A stretch of DNA of 10,466 bases from an uncultured Cardiobacterium sp. (GTDB lineage: Bacteria > Pseudomonadota > Gammaproteobacteria > Cardiobacteriales > Cardiobacteriaceae): positions 1 to 10,466 of the forward strand of contig NZ_CALJAH010000152.1 of NCBI RefSeq assembly GCF_938028185.1, given 5' to 3'. How positions within the stretch are numbered: position 1 is the first letter of the stretch; each line of letters starts with the position of its first letter. The notes below the pieces were generated by a model that saw nothing but the letters and a program-made list of their open reading frames with translations, was not told the origin of the DNA and searched no databases. Shown here piece by piece: positions 1 to 6,943 of the stretch. A program made the translations under genes and the position numbers.

Positions 1-2922
1 CTCATCCAGCGCCTCAATGACGCGGGCTACCAGCGCAGCGCGCACCACATCAGCGGCAAAGGCGAATACGCTGCGCGCGGCAACATCGTCGATCTCTACC
101 CAATGAACGCTGCCGACCCTATCCGCCTCGAATGGTTCGACGACCAAATCGACAGCATCCGCACCTTCGCCGTCGCCGACCAGCGCACCCTGGAAAAACT
201 GAGCAGCATCAGCATACTGCCGCGCAGCGAGCTGGACCTTTCCGACGCCGGGCGCACCTGTTACCGCCAGAACGCCCGCCTGCACTACGGCGAAAAAATC
301 ACGAACAGCCCGCTCTACCAACAAATCAGCGACGGCCAGACGCCGCAAGGCCTCGAATACTACCTGCCGCTGTTTTACGACGACACCGCGACCCTGTTCG
401 ACTACCTGCCGCAAAACAGCCAAATCCTCACCTGCGACGACCTGCCCGCGCTGCTGGAACAACACGCCAACTGGTGCGAACAGCGCTACCGCCGCACCAA
501 CCCGCTGCGGGAAAACCGCCTGCTGCCGCCGGACGCGCTTTGGCTGACGCCTGCCGAGACGCTTTCCCGCCTCGCCGCCCTGCCCGCCGTCCCCTACCAA
601 GAATACGCCGACGCCATCCCCTTCACGGGCGACGCGCGCGCGCGCGAACAATACTGGCAGGAAATCATCGACCAGGGCGGCGATCTCACCCTGCACTTCC
701 CCAGCGAAGGCAGCCGCGAACAATGGCAGGAGCGCCTTGGCGCACGCGGCCTCGCCCTGCATTACGCTGTCTCGCCCAACCGCCACAGCTTCCGCGACGG
801 CGCTGCCGTCCACCTCGCCGAAGCCGACCTGCACACCACCCCGGTCGCGCAAAACTACCGCCAGAGCCGTAGCCGCGACCCCGCCGCCCTCATCCGCAGC
901 CTGCAAGACTTGAGCCCCGGCACCGCCGTCGTCCACGCCGACTTCGGCGTTGGCCGCTATCAGGGACTGGAAAAACTCGAAGCAGACGGCGACGAACTCA
1001 TCGCCATCACCTACGCCAAAGGCGCCAAACTCTACGTCCCCACCGCCGACATCGACCTCATCACCCGCTACGGCGGCAGCGACCCCGACAACGCGCCGCT
1101 GCACGAACTCGGCGGCAAAAGCTGGCAGACCGCGCGGCGCAAAATCCGCGACAGCCTGCACGACACCGCCGCCGAACTGCTCGCCCTCTACGCCAAACGC
1201 GAAGCCACCGCCGGCATCACCATCGCCCACGATCCCGCCGCGCAAGCCGCCCTCGCCGCCGAATTCCCCTTCGCCACGACGCCCGACCAACAGGCGGCGA
1301 TAGACGCGGTGCTCGCCGACCTCGCCCGGCCGCAGCCGATGGACCGCATCATCTGCGGCGACGTCGGCTTCGGCAAAACCGAAGTGGCGGTACGCGCCAT
1401 CCATGCCGCCGCCAGCGCGGGCTATCAAGTTGCGCTCATCGCGCCGACGACGCTGCTCGCCGAGCAGCACTACCACAACCTGCAAGACCGCTTCGCCAAC
1501 CACCCGCTCACCATCGACAGCCTGAGCCGCTTCAAAAGCGCGGCGGACGCCAAACGCGCCATCGAGCGCTTAAAAGCAGGCGGCACCGACCTCATCATCG
1601 GCACCCACCGCCTCTTGCAAAAAGACATCGCCTTCAAAAACCTGGGGCTGGTCATCATCGACGAAGAACAGCGCTTCGGCGTGCGCCACAAAGAACAACT
1701 GAAAAGCCTCAGAAGCGACACCAACCTGCTCACCCTCACCGCCACCCCCATCCCGCGCACCCTCAACTTGGCGCTGAGCGGCCTGCGCGACATCAGCATC
1801 ATCGCCACCCCGCCCGCCGGACGACAAAACATCCAGACCATCCTCGCCGAATGGGACATCGACACCATCCGCGACGCCTGCGAACGCGAACACCGCCGGG
1901 GCGGACAAACCTACATCCTGCACAACGACATCGACAGCATTGAGCGCATCGCCCGCCTGCTGCAAGACGCCCTGCCGGAGCAGCGCATCGCCATCGGCCA
2001 CGGGCAAATGCGCGAGCGCGAACTCGAACACCTGATGCAAAACTTCCAGAACCGCCACTACGACATCCTCATCGCCACCACCATCATCGAGAGCGGCATC
2101 GACATCCCCAACGCCAACACCATCATCATCAACCGCGCCGACAAACTCGGCCTGTCGCAACTGCACCAACTGCGCGGGCGGGTCGGCCGCAGCCACCACC
2201 AAGCGTATGCCTACCTCATCACCCCCCACTGGAACACCCTCGGCAAAGACGCGCAGCGGCGGCTCGAAGCCTTCACCACCCTCGACAGCCTCGGCGCGGG
2301 ATTTCTGCTGGCGAGCCAGGACCTGGAAATACGCGGCGCGGGCGAAATCCTCGGCGACGAACAAAGCGGGCAAATCCAGCAAATCGGCATCAGCTACTAC
2401 CTTGACCTGCTGGAGCGCAGCATCGCCGCGCTGAAAAACGGCCAGACCGCCGACCTCGACCCGCCGCGCAGCACCATCGAACTGGGCGTCCCCGCGCTCC
2501 TGCCCGACGACTACGTTTACGACCCGCAAGAGCGCCTCGTCCTCTACCAGCGCCTGGCACAAAGCAAAACCGACGCCGAACTACAAGATCTGGCCGCCGA
2601 ACTCATTGACCGCTTCGGCAAACTGCCCGCGCCCGCGAAAGCGCTCATCGCCCGCACCCGCCTCAAACAGCGCGCCGAACCACTTGCCGTTGAGCACATC
2701 AGCATGAGCGAACGCGAAACCCGCATCCGCTTCGCCGACCCGACGCGCATCAACCCCGAACCGCTGCTGACCCGCATCCAGAACGACCCCGCCCACTACC
2801 GCCTGCAAGGCAACAGTGCCATCAGCCTGCACTACCCCGCCGCCACCGAAAAAGAACCGACAGCGGATTGGGACACCCGCCTCGCCGAGCTTGAAGCGCT
2901 GCTGGCAGAAATCGCGCCATAA
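1..2922 (+). CDS. mfd: Transcription-repair coupling factor Mfd, 5'-partial
   Basis: Mfd is an ATP-dependent translocase that removes RNA polymerase stalled at DNA lesions and recruits UvrA for nucleotide excision repair. The frame is open from base 1, so the gene enters from outside; an ATG at 103 is internal. 973 codons are visible. The order matches Mfd: the end of the UvrB-like module (GEYAARGNIVDLYPM near residues 22-36, window numbering), the RNA-polymerase interaction domain (from about 303, GTAVVHADFGVGRY), Walker A GDVGFGKT (453-460), DEEQ box (554-557), ATPIPRTLNLALSGLRD, the IIESGIDIPNANTIIINRAD segment, QLRGRVGR (723-730), and a C-terminal TRCF domain (PALLPDDYVYDPQERLVLYQRL). E. 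coli Mfd has its Walker lysine at 634 and here it is window residue 459, so about 175 residues are missing. No internal frameshift was seen. Stop TAA at 2920-2922, followed by a strong terminator. Confidence 0.97.
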   Translation, partial: LIQRLNDAGYQRSAHHISGKGEYAARGNIVDLYPMNAADPIRLEWFDDQIDSIRTFAVADQRTLEKLSSISILPRSELDLSDAGRTCYRQNARLHYGEKITNSPLYQQISDGQTPQGLEYYLPLFYDDTATLFDYLPQNSQILTCDDLPALLEQHANWCEQRYRRTNPLRENRLLPPDALWLTPAETLSRLAALPAVPYQEYADAIPFTGDARAREQYWQEIIDQGGDLTLHFPSEGSREQWQERLGARGLALHYAVSPNRHSFRDGAAVHLAEADLHTTPVAQNYRQSRSRDPAALIRSLQDLSPGTAVVHADFGVGRYQGLEKLEADGDELIAITYAKGAKLYVPTADIDLITRYGGSDPDNAPLHELGGKSWQTARRKIRDSLHDTAAELLALYAKREATAGITIAHDPAAQAALAAEFPFATTPDQQAAIDAVLADLARPQPMDRIICGDVGFGKTEVAVRAIHAAASAGYQVALIAPTTLLAEQHYHNLQDRFANHPLTIDSLSRFKSAADAKRAIERLKAGGTDLIIGTHRLLQKDIAFKNLGLVIIDEEQRFGVRHKEQLKSLRSDTNLLTLTATPIPRTLNLALSGLRDISIIATPPAGRQNIQTILAEWDIDTIRDACEREHRRGGQTYILHNDIDSIERIARLLQDALPEQRIAIGHGQMRERELEHLMQNFQNRHYDILIATTIIESGIDIPNANTIIINRADKLGLSQLHQLRGRVGRSHHQAYAYLITPHWNTLGKDAQRRLEAFTTLDSLGAGFLLASQDLEIRGAGEILGDEQSGQIQQIGISYYLDLLERSIAALKNGQTADLDPPRSTIELGVPALLPDDYVYDPQERLVLYQRLAQSKTDAELQDLAAELIDRFGKLPAPAKALIARTRLKQRAEPLAVEHISMSERETRIRFADPTRINPEPLLTRIQNDPAHYRLQGNSAISLHYPAATEKEPTADWDTRLAELEALLAEIAP

Positions 2923-2934
2923 CCCTGCCCGTCA

Positions 2935-2960
2935 GTAGGGTGTGCCGCAGGCACGCACCG
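2935..2960 (+). repeat. REP-like hairpin with GTAG head, copy 1
   Basis: GTAG (2935-2938) is followed by an imperfect hairpin: GGTG and TGCC on the 5' arm, loop GCA, GGCA and CACC on the 3' arm, with a CG bulge. A GTAG tetranucleotide 5' of a bulged hairpin is the known layout of REP sequences recognised by RAYT (REP-associated tyrosine) transposases. It lies 12 bases after the mfd stop and in the same orientation as copy 2. Assignment is by structure only; no RAYT gene is in the window. Confidence 0.5.
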
Positions 2961-2965
2961 CCCAC

Positions 2966-2995
2966 AAAAAACGCCGCATCATGCGGCGTTTTTTT
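2966..2995. terminator. Bidirectional intrinsic terminator between convergent mfd and permease
   Basis: Stem CGCCGC (2972-2977), loop ATCAT, stem GCGGCG (2983-2988), extended by A-U pairs. Six A's precede it and seven T's follow it, so it has a U-tract when read from either strand. It lies 43 bases beyond the mfd stop and 32 bases beyond the stop of the convergent permease gene, so it can end both transcripts. Confidence 0.9.
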
Positions 2996-2999
2996 AAGG

Positions 3000-3021
3000 G
3001 TAGGGTGGGGCTTGCCCCACC
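3000..3021 (+). repeat. REP-like hairpin with GTAG head, copy 2
   Basis: GTAG (3000-3003) is followed by a perfect 8-bp stem, GGTGGGGC (3004-3011) and GCCCCACC (3014-3021), with a TT loop. It shares the GTAGGGTG start and CACC end with copy 1 at 2935, in the same orientation 65 bases away, with the terminator between them. There is no T-tract, so it is not a terminator in its own right. The structure fits a REP element; genome-wide copy number is unknown here. Confidence 0.55.
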
Positions 3022-3027
3022 ATGGAT

Positions 3028-4398
3028 TTACAGCACCAGCGCCGCAATCCAGCCCGCGAGCAGCAGCGGGATGTTGTAGTGGATGAAGGTCGGGATGACC
3101 GTATCCTTGATGTGGTTGTGCTGACCGTCGGCATTGAAGCCCATCGTCGGGCCGAGGGTGGAATCGGAGGCGGGTGAGCCGGCATCGCCGAGCGCGCCGG
3201 CGGTGCCAATGAGGGCGACGGTGGCGAGCGGTGAAAAGCCCATATGCGCGCAAATCGGCACGTAGATGGCGGCGATAATCGGCAGGGTGGAGAAGGAGCT
3301 GCCGATGCCCATCGTCACCAGCAGGCCGACGACGAGCATGGCGAGCGAGACCAGCGCGCGGCTTTCGCCGAAGAAGGCGACGCTGTCTTTCACCAGCGGC
3401 TCAACGCCGCCGCTGGCGTTCATCACTTCCGCGAAGCCGTTGGCGGCAATCATGATGAAGGCGATCATGCTCATCATGCGGATGCCGCTGTTGAAGACGG
3501 TATCGGCCTGTTGCCAGTGGATGACGTGCGTCACCATGAAGATGGCGAAGCCAATGAGACCGGCGAGGATGAGCGAGCCGGTGTATTTCTGCGCGAGGAA
3601 GGCGGCGATGACGGCGACGAGAGCGACGCAAATGTGCAGCGGCTTGATTGGCACCTGTTCCGCCGCGCCTTCCACCGGCAAGTCCTGATAATCGCGCGGT
3701 TTGCGGTAGCTGTAGAAGATGGCGATGGCGAGCCCCGCCACCATGCCGAGCGCGGGAATGGCCATCGCCTGGTAGATGTTCACCCCCGAGACGTCCATGC
3801 CGAACTTGGTGATGTTGCCGAGCAGGATTTTGTTCAAGAAGATGTCGCCGAAGCCATAGGGTACGAACATATAGGTGCAGACCAGGCCGAAGGTGACGGT
3901 GCAGGCGAGCAGGCGGCGGTCGAGCTTGAGGCGGTTCATCACCAGCAACAGCGGCGGCACCACCAGCGGGATGAAGGCGATGTGAATCGGCACGAGGTTT
4001 TGGCTCATGATGCTCATGGCGAGCAGGGCGATGATGAGCAGCCATTTGATGCCGCTGCCCTTGCCATGCTTGGCGCGGCCGATGATGAGATTCGCCATCG
4101 CCTGCGACAGGCCGGAATAGGAAATGGCGACGGCGAACGCGCCCAGCACCGCATACGACAGCGCGGTGGTGGTACCGGCGGCGATGCCTTCTTCAAAGAC
4201 CTTGACCAGATATTTCAGCTTGAGCAGGCTGTCCGGTTCGGTGACGCCCGCGTCGGGGAAGGCGGCGAGGATGGTTTCCGCCGGGATGTCAGCGACCATG
4301 CCGCCGATGAAGGCGCTGATGATGAGGCTGAAGACAACGTGGACGCGCGCCAGCGAGAGAATGAGCATCAGGCAGACGGCGAGGACAACGGGGTTCAT
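3028..4398 (-). CDS. YuiF-like permease annotated as Na+/H+ antiporter family (COG2056 type)
   Basis: This is a 456-aa inner-membrane transporter. Hydrophobic segments fill almost the whole chain, for example about 4-36, 76-96, 118-155, 163-182, 210-230, 255-291, 305-320 and 345-400. The conserved C-terminal signatures MGIGSSFSTLPIIAAIYVP (363-381) and GDAGSPASDSTLGPTMG (404-420) identify the family with an N-terminal Na_H_antiport_2 region. Members are usually named Na+/H+ antiporters, but substrates are poorly established and amino-acid transport is a real alternative. The start is placed at the ATG at 4396-4398 (MNPVVLAV) because AGGAG lies 9 bases upstream and the protein then begins in its first membrane helix. 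The reading frame stays open upstream to 4734, but that stretch has no membrane character and covers a repeat. It stands alone: convergent with mfd, divergent from pabBC. Confidence 0.88.
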   Translation of the reverse strand: MNPVVLAVCLMLILSLARVHVVFSLIISAFIGGMVADIPAETILAAFPDAGVTEPDSLLKLKYLVKVFEEGIAAGTTTALSYAVLGAFAVAISYSGLSQAMANLIIGRAKHGKGSGIKWLLIIALLAMSIMSQNLVPIHIAFIPLVVPPLLLVMNRLKLDRRLLACTVTFGLVCTYMFVPYGFGDIFLNKILLGNITKFGMDVSGVNIYQAMAIPALGMVAGLAIAIFYSYRKPRDYQDLPVEGAAEQVPIKPLHICVALVAVIAAFLAQKYTGSLILAGLIGFAIFMVTHVIHWQQADTVFNSGIRMMSMIAFIMIAANGFAEVMNASGGVEPLVKDSVAFFGESRALVSLAMLVVGLLVTMGIGSSFSTLPIIAAIYVPICAHMGFSPLATVALIGTAGALGDAGSPASDSTLGPTMGFNADGQHNHIKDTVIPTFIHYNIPLLLAGWIAALVL

Positions 4399-4407
4399 GG
4401 TGAAGTT

Positions 4408-4412
4408 CTCCT
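4408..4412 (-). promoter_or_regulatory. Ribosome binding site fixing the permease start
   Basis: AGGAG on the minus strand, 9 bases before the ATG at 4396-4398. It decides between this start and the longer open frame that continues upstream. Confidence 0.75.
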
Positions 4413-4433
4413 GGTGAATGAAGCGGACGGGTG

Positions 4434-4439
4434 AGTGTA
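4434..4439 (-). promoter_or_regulatory. Possible -10 box of the permease gene
   Basis: TACACT on the minus strand, a 4 of 6 match to TATAAT, about 35 bases before the permease start codon. The hexamer 17 bases further upstream (CCGTCA) matches TTGACA at only three positions, so recognition would be weak or activator-dependent. The direct repeat at 4441-4473 overlaps the spacer and -35 region. Confidence 0.35.
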
Positions 4440-4440
4440 G

Positions 4441-4473
4441 CGGGATTTTTGCCGGATGACGGGATTTTTTGCC
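4441..4473. repeat. Tandem direct repeat upstream of the permease
   Basis: CGGGATTTTTGCC (4441-4453) and CGGGATTTTTTGCC (4460-4473) are identical except for one extra T, with GGATGA between them, 19 bases start to start. The T-runs stand out against the GC-rich background. The repeat lies immediately upstream of the candidate -10 box, where a regulator could bind, or it could be a local duplication. Confidence 0.6.
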
Positions 4474-4494
4474 ACGCGCGGGCAATAGCGCCAC

Positions 4495-4513
4495 AAAAAA
4501 GCCACCCTCGCGG
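4495..4513. other. Half of a GCCACCC-type terminator hairpin (remnant)
   Basis: Bases 4497-4513 are identical over 17 positions to the left arm and loop of the terminator at 8093-8122. The expected right arm (GGGTGGCTTTT) is missing and replaced by AGAGGAATACCC. Read on the minus strand it still gives GGGTGGC followed by six T's, but only a 4-bp stem (CCTC/GAGG) remains. It is best explained as a degraded or truncated terminator in the permease leader. Confidence 0.45.
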
Positions 4514-4537
4514 AGAGGAATACCCATGAGATAGCTA

Positions 4538-4644
4538 TATAGCCATCCACCGAAAGTTTCAGACAAGGCGCGTTGTCGAAGACAGTACGCGGTTGTACGG
4601 CGAGACAACGCAACACAGTATGAGGCTTTCGGCGGATAGCTATA
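4538..4644. mobile_element. Correia-like MITE (CREE-like), 107 bp
   Basis: The ends form a terminal inverted repeat: TATAGCCATCCACCGAAAG on the left and, on the opposite strand, TATAGCTATCCGCCGAAAG on the right. They match at 20 of the first 24 positions. Inside, GCGTTGTC is mirrored by GACAACGC. The interior follows the order I recall for neisserial Correia elements: ACAAGGCG, then GACAGTAC, a short spacer, GTACGGCGAG, then CAACGC. Short Correia elements are about 105 bp with TATAG ends, close to the 107 bp here. There is no coding capacity, so any movement would need a transposase in trans. The homology is judged from memory of the Correia consensus, not from an alignment. Confidence 0.7.
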
Positions 4645-4646
4645 AT
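4641..4646 (+). promoter_or_regulatory. TATAAT -10 box formed at the MITE right end, probable pabBC promoter
   Basis: A perfect TATAAT spans the last four bases of the MITE (TATA) and two flanking bases. Transcription would start near 4653, leaving a leader of about 22 bases to the pabBC ATG. The hexamer 17 bases upstream (GTATGA) is a poor -35 and there is no extended -10. Correia elements in Neisseria are known to carry outward promoters at their ends, which supports the call. Confidence 0.5.
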
Positions 4647-4674
4647 CAGCGCCCTCGCCACACCGCGCACGACC

Positions 4675-6411
4675 ATGCCCTACCTCCTCCTTGACGACGC
4701 CCGCGCCGGGCGCGCCCGCCTTTACCGCGACCACATCCGCCGCGAAACCCTCGCCGCTGCTGATATTGACCAGCTCGATACGCTATTAGCACGCGGTTGG
4801 GCGGACGGCCTGCACGCCGCGTTGCGCATCCCTTACGAATTTGGCGTTGCCCTGATGAAACTCGCCGCCACCGCGCCGCCGCTCGTCCTCGACTGGTACG
4901 CCCGCCTTGACCATCTGCACGGCGACGCCATTGATGCCTGGCTGCGCAGTCGGCACGACGGCGCACCCGCCGGCCTGCTCGACCTGCGCTTTGACACCGA
5001 CCGCGCCGCTTATGCCCGCACCATCGCCGCCATCCACGAACTCATCCGCGCCGGCAACACCTACCAAATCAACTACACCCTGCGCGCGACCGCCGCAAGC
5101 TACGGCAATCCCGTCGCCCTCTATCAACGCCTGCGCGCGCTGCAACCCGCGCCCTACGCCGCGCTCGCCTGGCATCCCGCCGACGGCCACACCCTCTGCC
5201 TCTCGCCCGAACTGTTCCTCGCCCGTGACGGCGACCACCTCCACACCCTGCCGATGAAAGGCACGGCGCGCGCCGCGGGCGACATCGCAGCGGCAAAAGC
5301 GGCGCTCGCCCGCGACCCGAAAAACCGCGCCGAGAACACGATGATTGTTGATTTACTACGCAACGATTTGAGCAAAATCGCGCGCCCGCATGGCGTGAGC
5401 GTCAGCGACGCCTTCCACGTCGCCCAACACGGCGAAGTGCTGCAAATGACCAGCCGCGTCAATGCCCACCTGCGCCCCGGCACCACGCACGCCGCCATCC
5501 TGCGCGCCACTTTTCCCTGCGGCTCGATTACCGGCGCGCCGAAACGCATCACCATGCAATACATCGCCGCGCTGGAGGGCAGCCCGCGCGACCTCTACAC
5601 CGGCGCGCTCGGCTACATTGAGCCGGACAAAATGCGGCTGAACGTCGCCATCCGCACCCTGCAAATCACCGACGGCCACGCCCGCTTCGGCGTCGGCTCC
5701 GGCATCACCATCGACAGCGATGCCGACGACGAATACCGCGAATGCCAACTCAAGGCTGCCTTCCTCCGCCACCCGCCGGACATCGGCCTCATCGAAACCC
5801 TGCGCGTCGCCGACGGCGTACCGCAACACCTCGACGCCCACCTCGCCCGTCTGGCAAACAGCGCCGCGTCGTTTGGCCTGCCCTGCGACAAAGACGCGGT
5901 GCGTATGGCGGTCATGGCGCGCTGTGCGGGTGCAAACAGCACCCACCGCCTGAAAATCACCCTGCCGCGCGACGGCACGCCGCAGCTTGACCTCGCCCCG
6001 CTTGACCCCATCGCGCGCGACGTCCTTGTCCTCGAACACCCAGAAGCGCTGCCCGACCGCGACCCGCTACGCCGCCACAAAACCACGCACCGCGCCCATC
6101 TCGACCGCATCTGGCAGGCCGCCGTTGCCGCTGGCGCGTTCGACGCGCTGCTTTACAACGAAAGCGGCTACCTGCTTGAAGGCGCGCGCAGCAGCGTCTT
6201 TCTGCAAATTGACGGCGCCTGGCACACCCCGCCGCTCGCGCTCGACATCCTGCCCGGCATCGCCCGCGCCCGCCTCCTCGCCAACCCGGCACTGATCGGC
6301 GCGACCCACATCGCGGAAACCCGCCTAACCCGCGCCGACGTCGCCCGCGCCGACACCCTCCTCCTCACTAACAGCCTGCGCGGCATCCTCACCGCCCGCC
6401 GGATTGCCTGA
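4675..6411 (+). CDS. pabB: Fused aminodeoxychorismate synthase component I / 4-amino-4-deoxychorismate lyase (PabB-PabC)
   Basis: A 578-aa two-domain enzyme for p-aminobenzoate, the folate precursor. The N-terminal half is a chorismate-binding PabB domain: GNTYQINYT (127-135), PMKGT with K195, ENTMIVDLLRND from E220, PCGSITGAPK (281-290), GSGITIDSD near 341-349. With an amidotransferase partner (PabA, not in this window) it makes aminodeoxychorismate. From about residue 370 it is a class IV PLP enzyme of the PabC type: GLIETLRVADG, the HKTTHRAHLDR segment whose K469 is the likely PLP lysine, NESGYLLEGARSSVF (495-509), LDILPGIARARLL and TNSLRGI. This half releases pyruvate to give p-aminobenzoate. 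Both halves look complete. The ATG at 4675 has no obvious Shine-Dalgarno. The stop is 2 bases before the araC start, so co-transcription is likely. Confidence 0.93.
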   Translation: MPYLLLDDARAGRARLYRDHIRRETLAAADIDQLDTLLARGWADGLHAALRIPYEFGVALMKLAATAPPLVLDWYARLDHLHGDAIDAWLRSRHDGAPAGLLDLRFDTDRAAYARTIAAIHELIRAGNTYQINYTLRATAASYGNPVALYQRLRALQPAPYAALAWHPADGHTLCLSPELFLARDGDHLHTLPMKGTARAAGDIAAAKAALARDPKNRAENTMIVDLLRNDLSKIARPHGVSVSDAFHVAQHGEVLQMTSRVNAHLRPGTTHAAILRATFPCGSITGAPKRITMQYIAALEGSPRDLYTGALGYIEPDKMRLNVAIRTLQITDGHARFGVGSGITIDSDADDEYRECQLKAAFLRHPPDIGLIETLRVADGVPQHLDAHLARLANSAASFGLPCDKDAVRMAVMARCAGANSTHRLKITLPRDGTPQLDLAPLDPIARDVLVLEHPEALPDRDPLRRHKTTHRAHLDRIWQAAVAAGAFDALLYNESGYLLEGARSSVFLQIDGAWHTPPLALDILPGIARARLLANPALIGATHIAETRLTRADVARADTLLLTNSLRGILTARRIA

Positions 6412-6413
6412 CC

Positions 6414-6943
6414 ATGACCGTCCCCCTCGCCACCATTTGCGCCCACATCCGCGCGACCCTGCCCGACTGCACCCCGGCGAGCGTCGCCGCGCATTTCGCT
6501 ATGAGCCGCTTCCACCTGAGCCGCCGCTTTCACCGCGAAACCGGCCTGCCGCTGCGCGACTACATCGCCGCGCTGAAAATCGAACAGGGCATCGCCGCAC
6601 TGGTCGCACAAAAGCCGGTTATTGACTCGCAACTCGACGCCGGACACGAAAGCGTCGCGACCTACAGCCACACCTTCCGCGCCGCGACCGGTATTGCCCC
6701 GCCCATTACCGCGACCAAATTGCCGCCTACAGCGCCGCCCTTTCTGCCGAACTCGCCTGCCCGCAGCCGCGCGCCTTCAGCTATCACGGCTATGCGCCAC
6801 AACAACACCCGCAGCCACGGGTGCTCACCGTGCGCATCTGCGGCGGTGAGGCGCGGCACGCCGTCTTCGCCGGCCTCTTTCCCGCGCCCATTCCGCGCGG
6901 CGCTATCCTGCCGCTCCCTAATCCACAACAGGAGCTGACATGA
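6414..6943 (+). pseudogene. AraC-family regulator with apparent 1-base frameshift
   Basis: The first 97 codons encode a full AraC DNA-binding domain with two helix-turn-helix units, about 20-44 (TPASVAAHFAMSRFHLSRRF) and 69-96 (ending SHTFRAATGIAP). In the family the next residues are normally like xxYR. Here the starting frame instead gives PITATKLPP and proline/arginine-rich sequence ending at 6938. The frame entered at 6704 reads HYRDQIAAYSAALSAEL, the expected continuation, and runs to TGA at 6941-6943. That stop overlaps the next gene's ATG (ATGA), as in a translationally coupled operon. One base therefore seems missing near 6699-6704 (CCCGCCC). Repaired, the protein would be about 176 aa with a roughly 75-residue tail I do not recognise. 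A sequencing error is as likely as a real mutation. Even unrepaired, the product keeps nearly all of the DNA-binding domain. Confidence 0.75.

Noticed and set aside
1570..2562. 330-codon open frame on the minus strand inside mfd
   Set aside because: It lies antisense to conserved Mfd helicase motifs, has low-complexity valine/alanine/aspartate composition and no recognisable domain. It is a shadow of GC-rich codon bias.
3244..4434. 396-codon plus-strand open frame opposite the permease
   Set aside because: The composition is dominated by H, D, E, G and A as expected for the complement of a membrane-protein gene. The permease has the family motifs and a ribosome binding site.
4399..4734. N-terminal extension of the permease by up to 112 residues
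   Set aside because: It would run through the Correia-like element and into the divergent pabBC start. AGGAG before the ATG at 4396-4398 and the onset of hydrophobic sequence fix the start there.
6414..6938. AraC protein read straight through in one frame as an intact 174-aa CDS
   Set aside because: After residue 97 the sequence becomes proline/serine/arginine-rich with no AraC character, whereas the neighbouring frame continues the family pattern and ends in an ATGA overlap.
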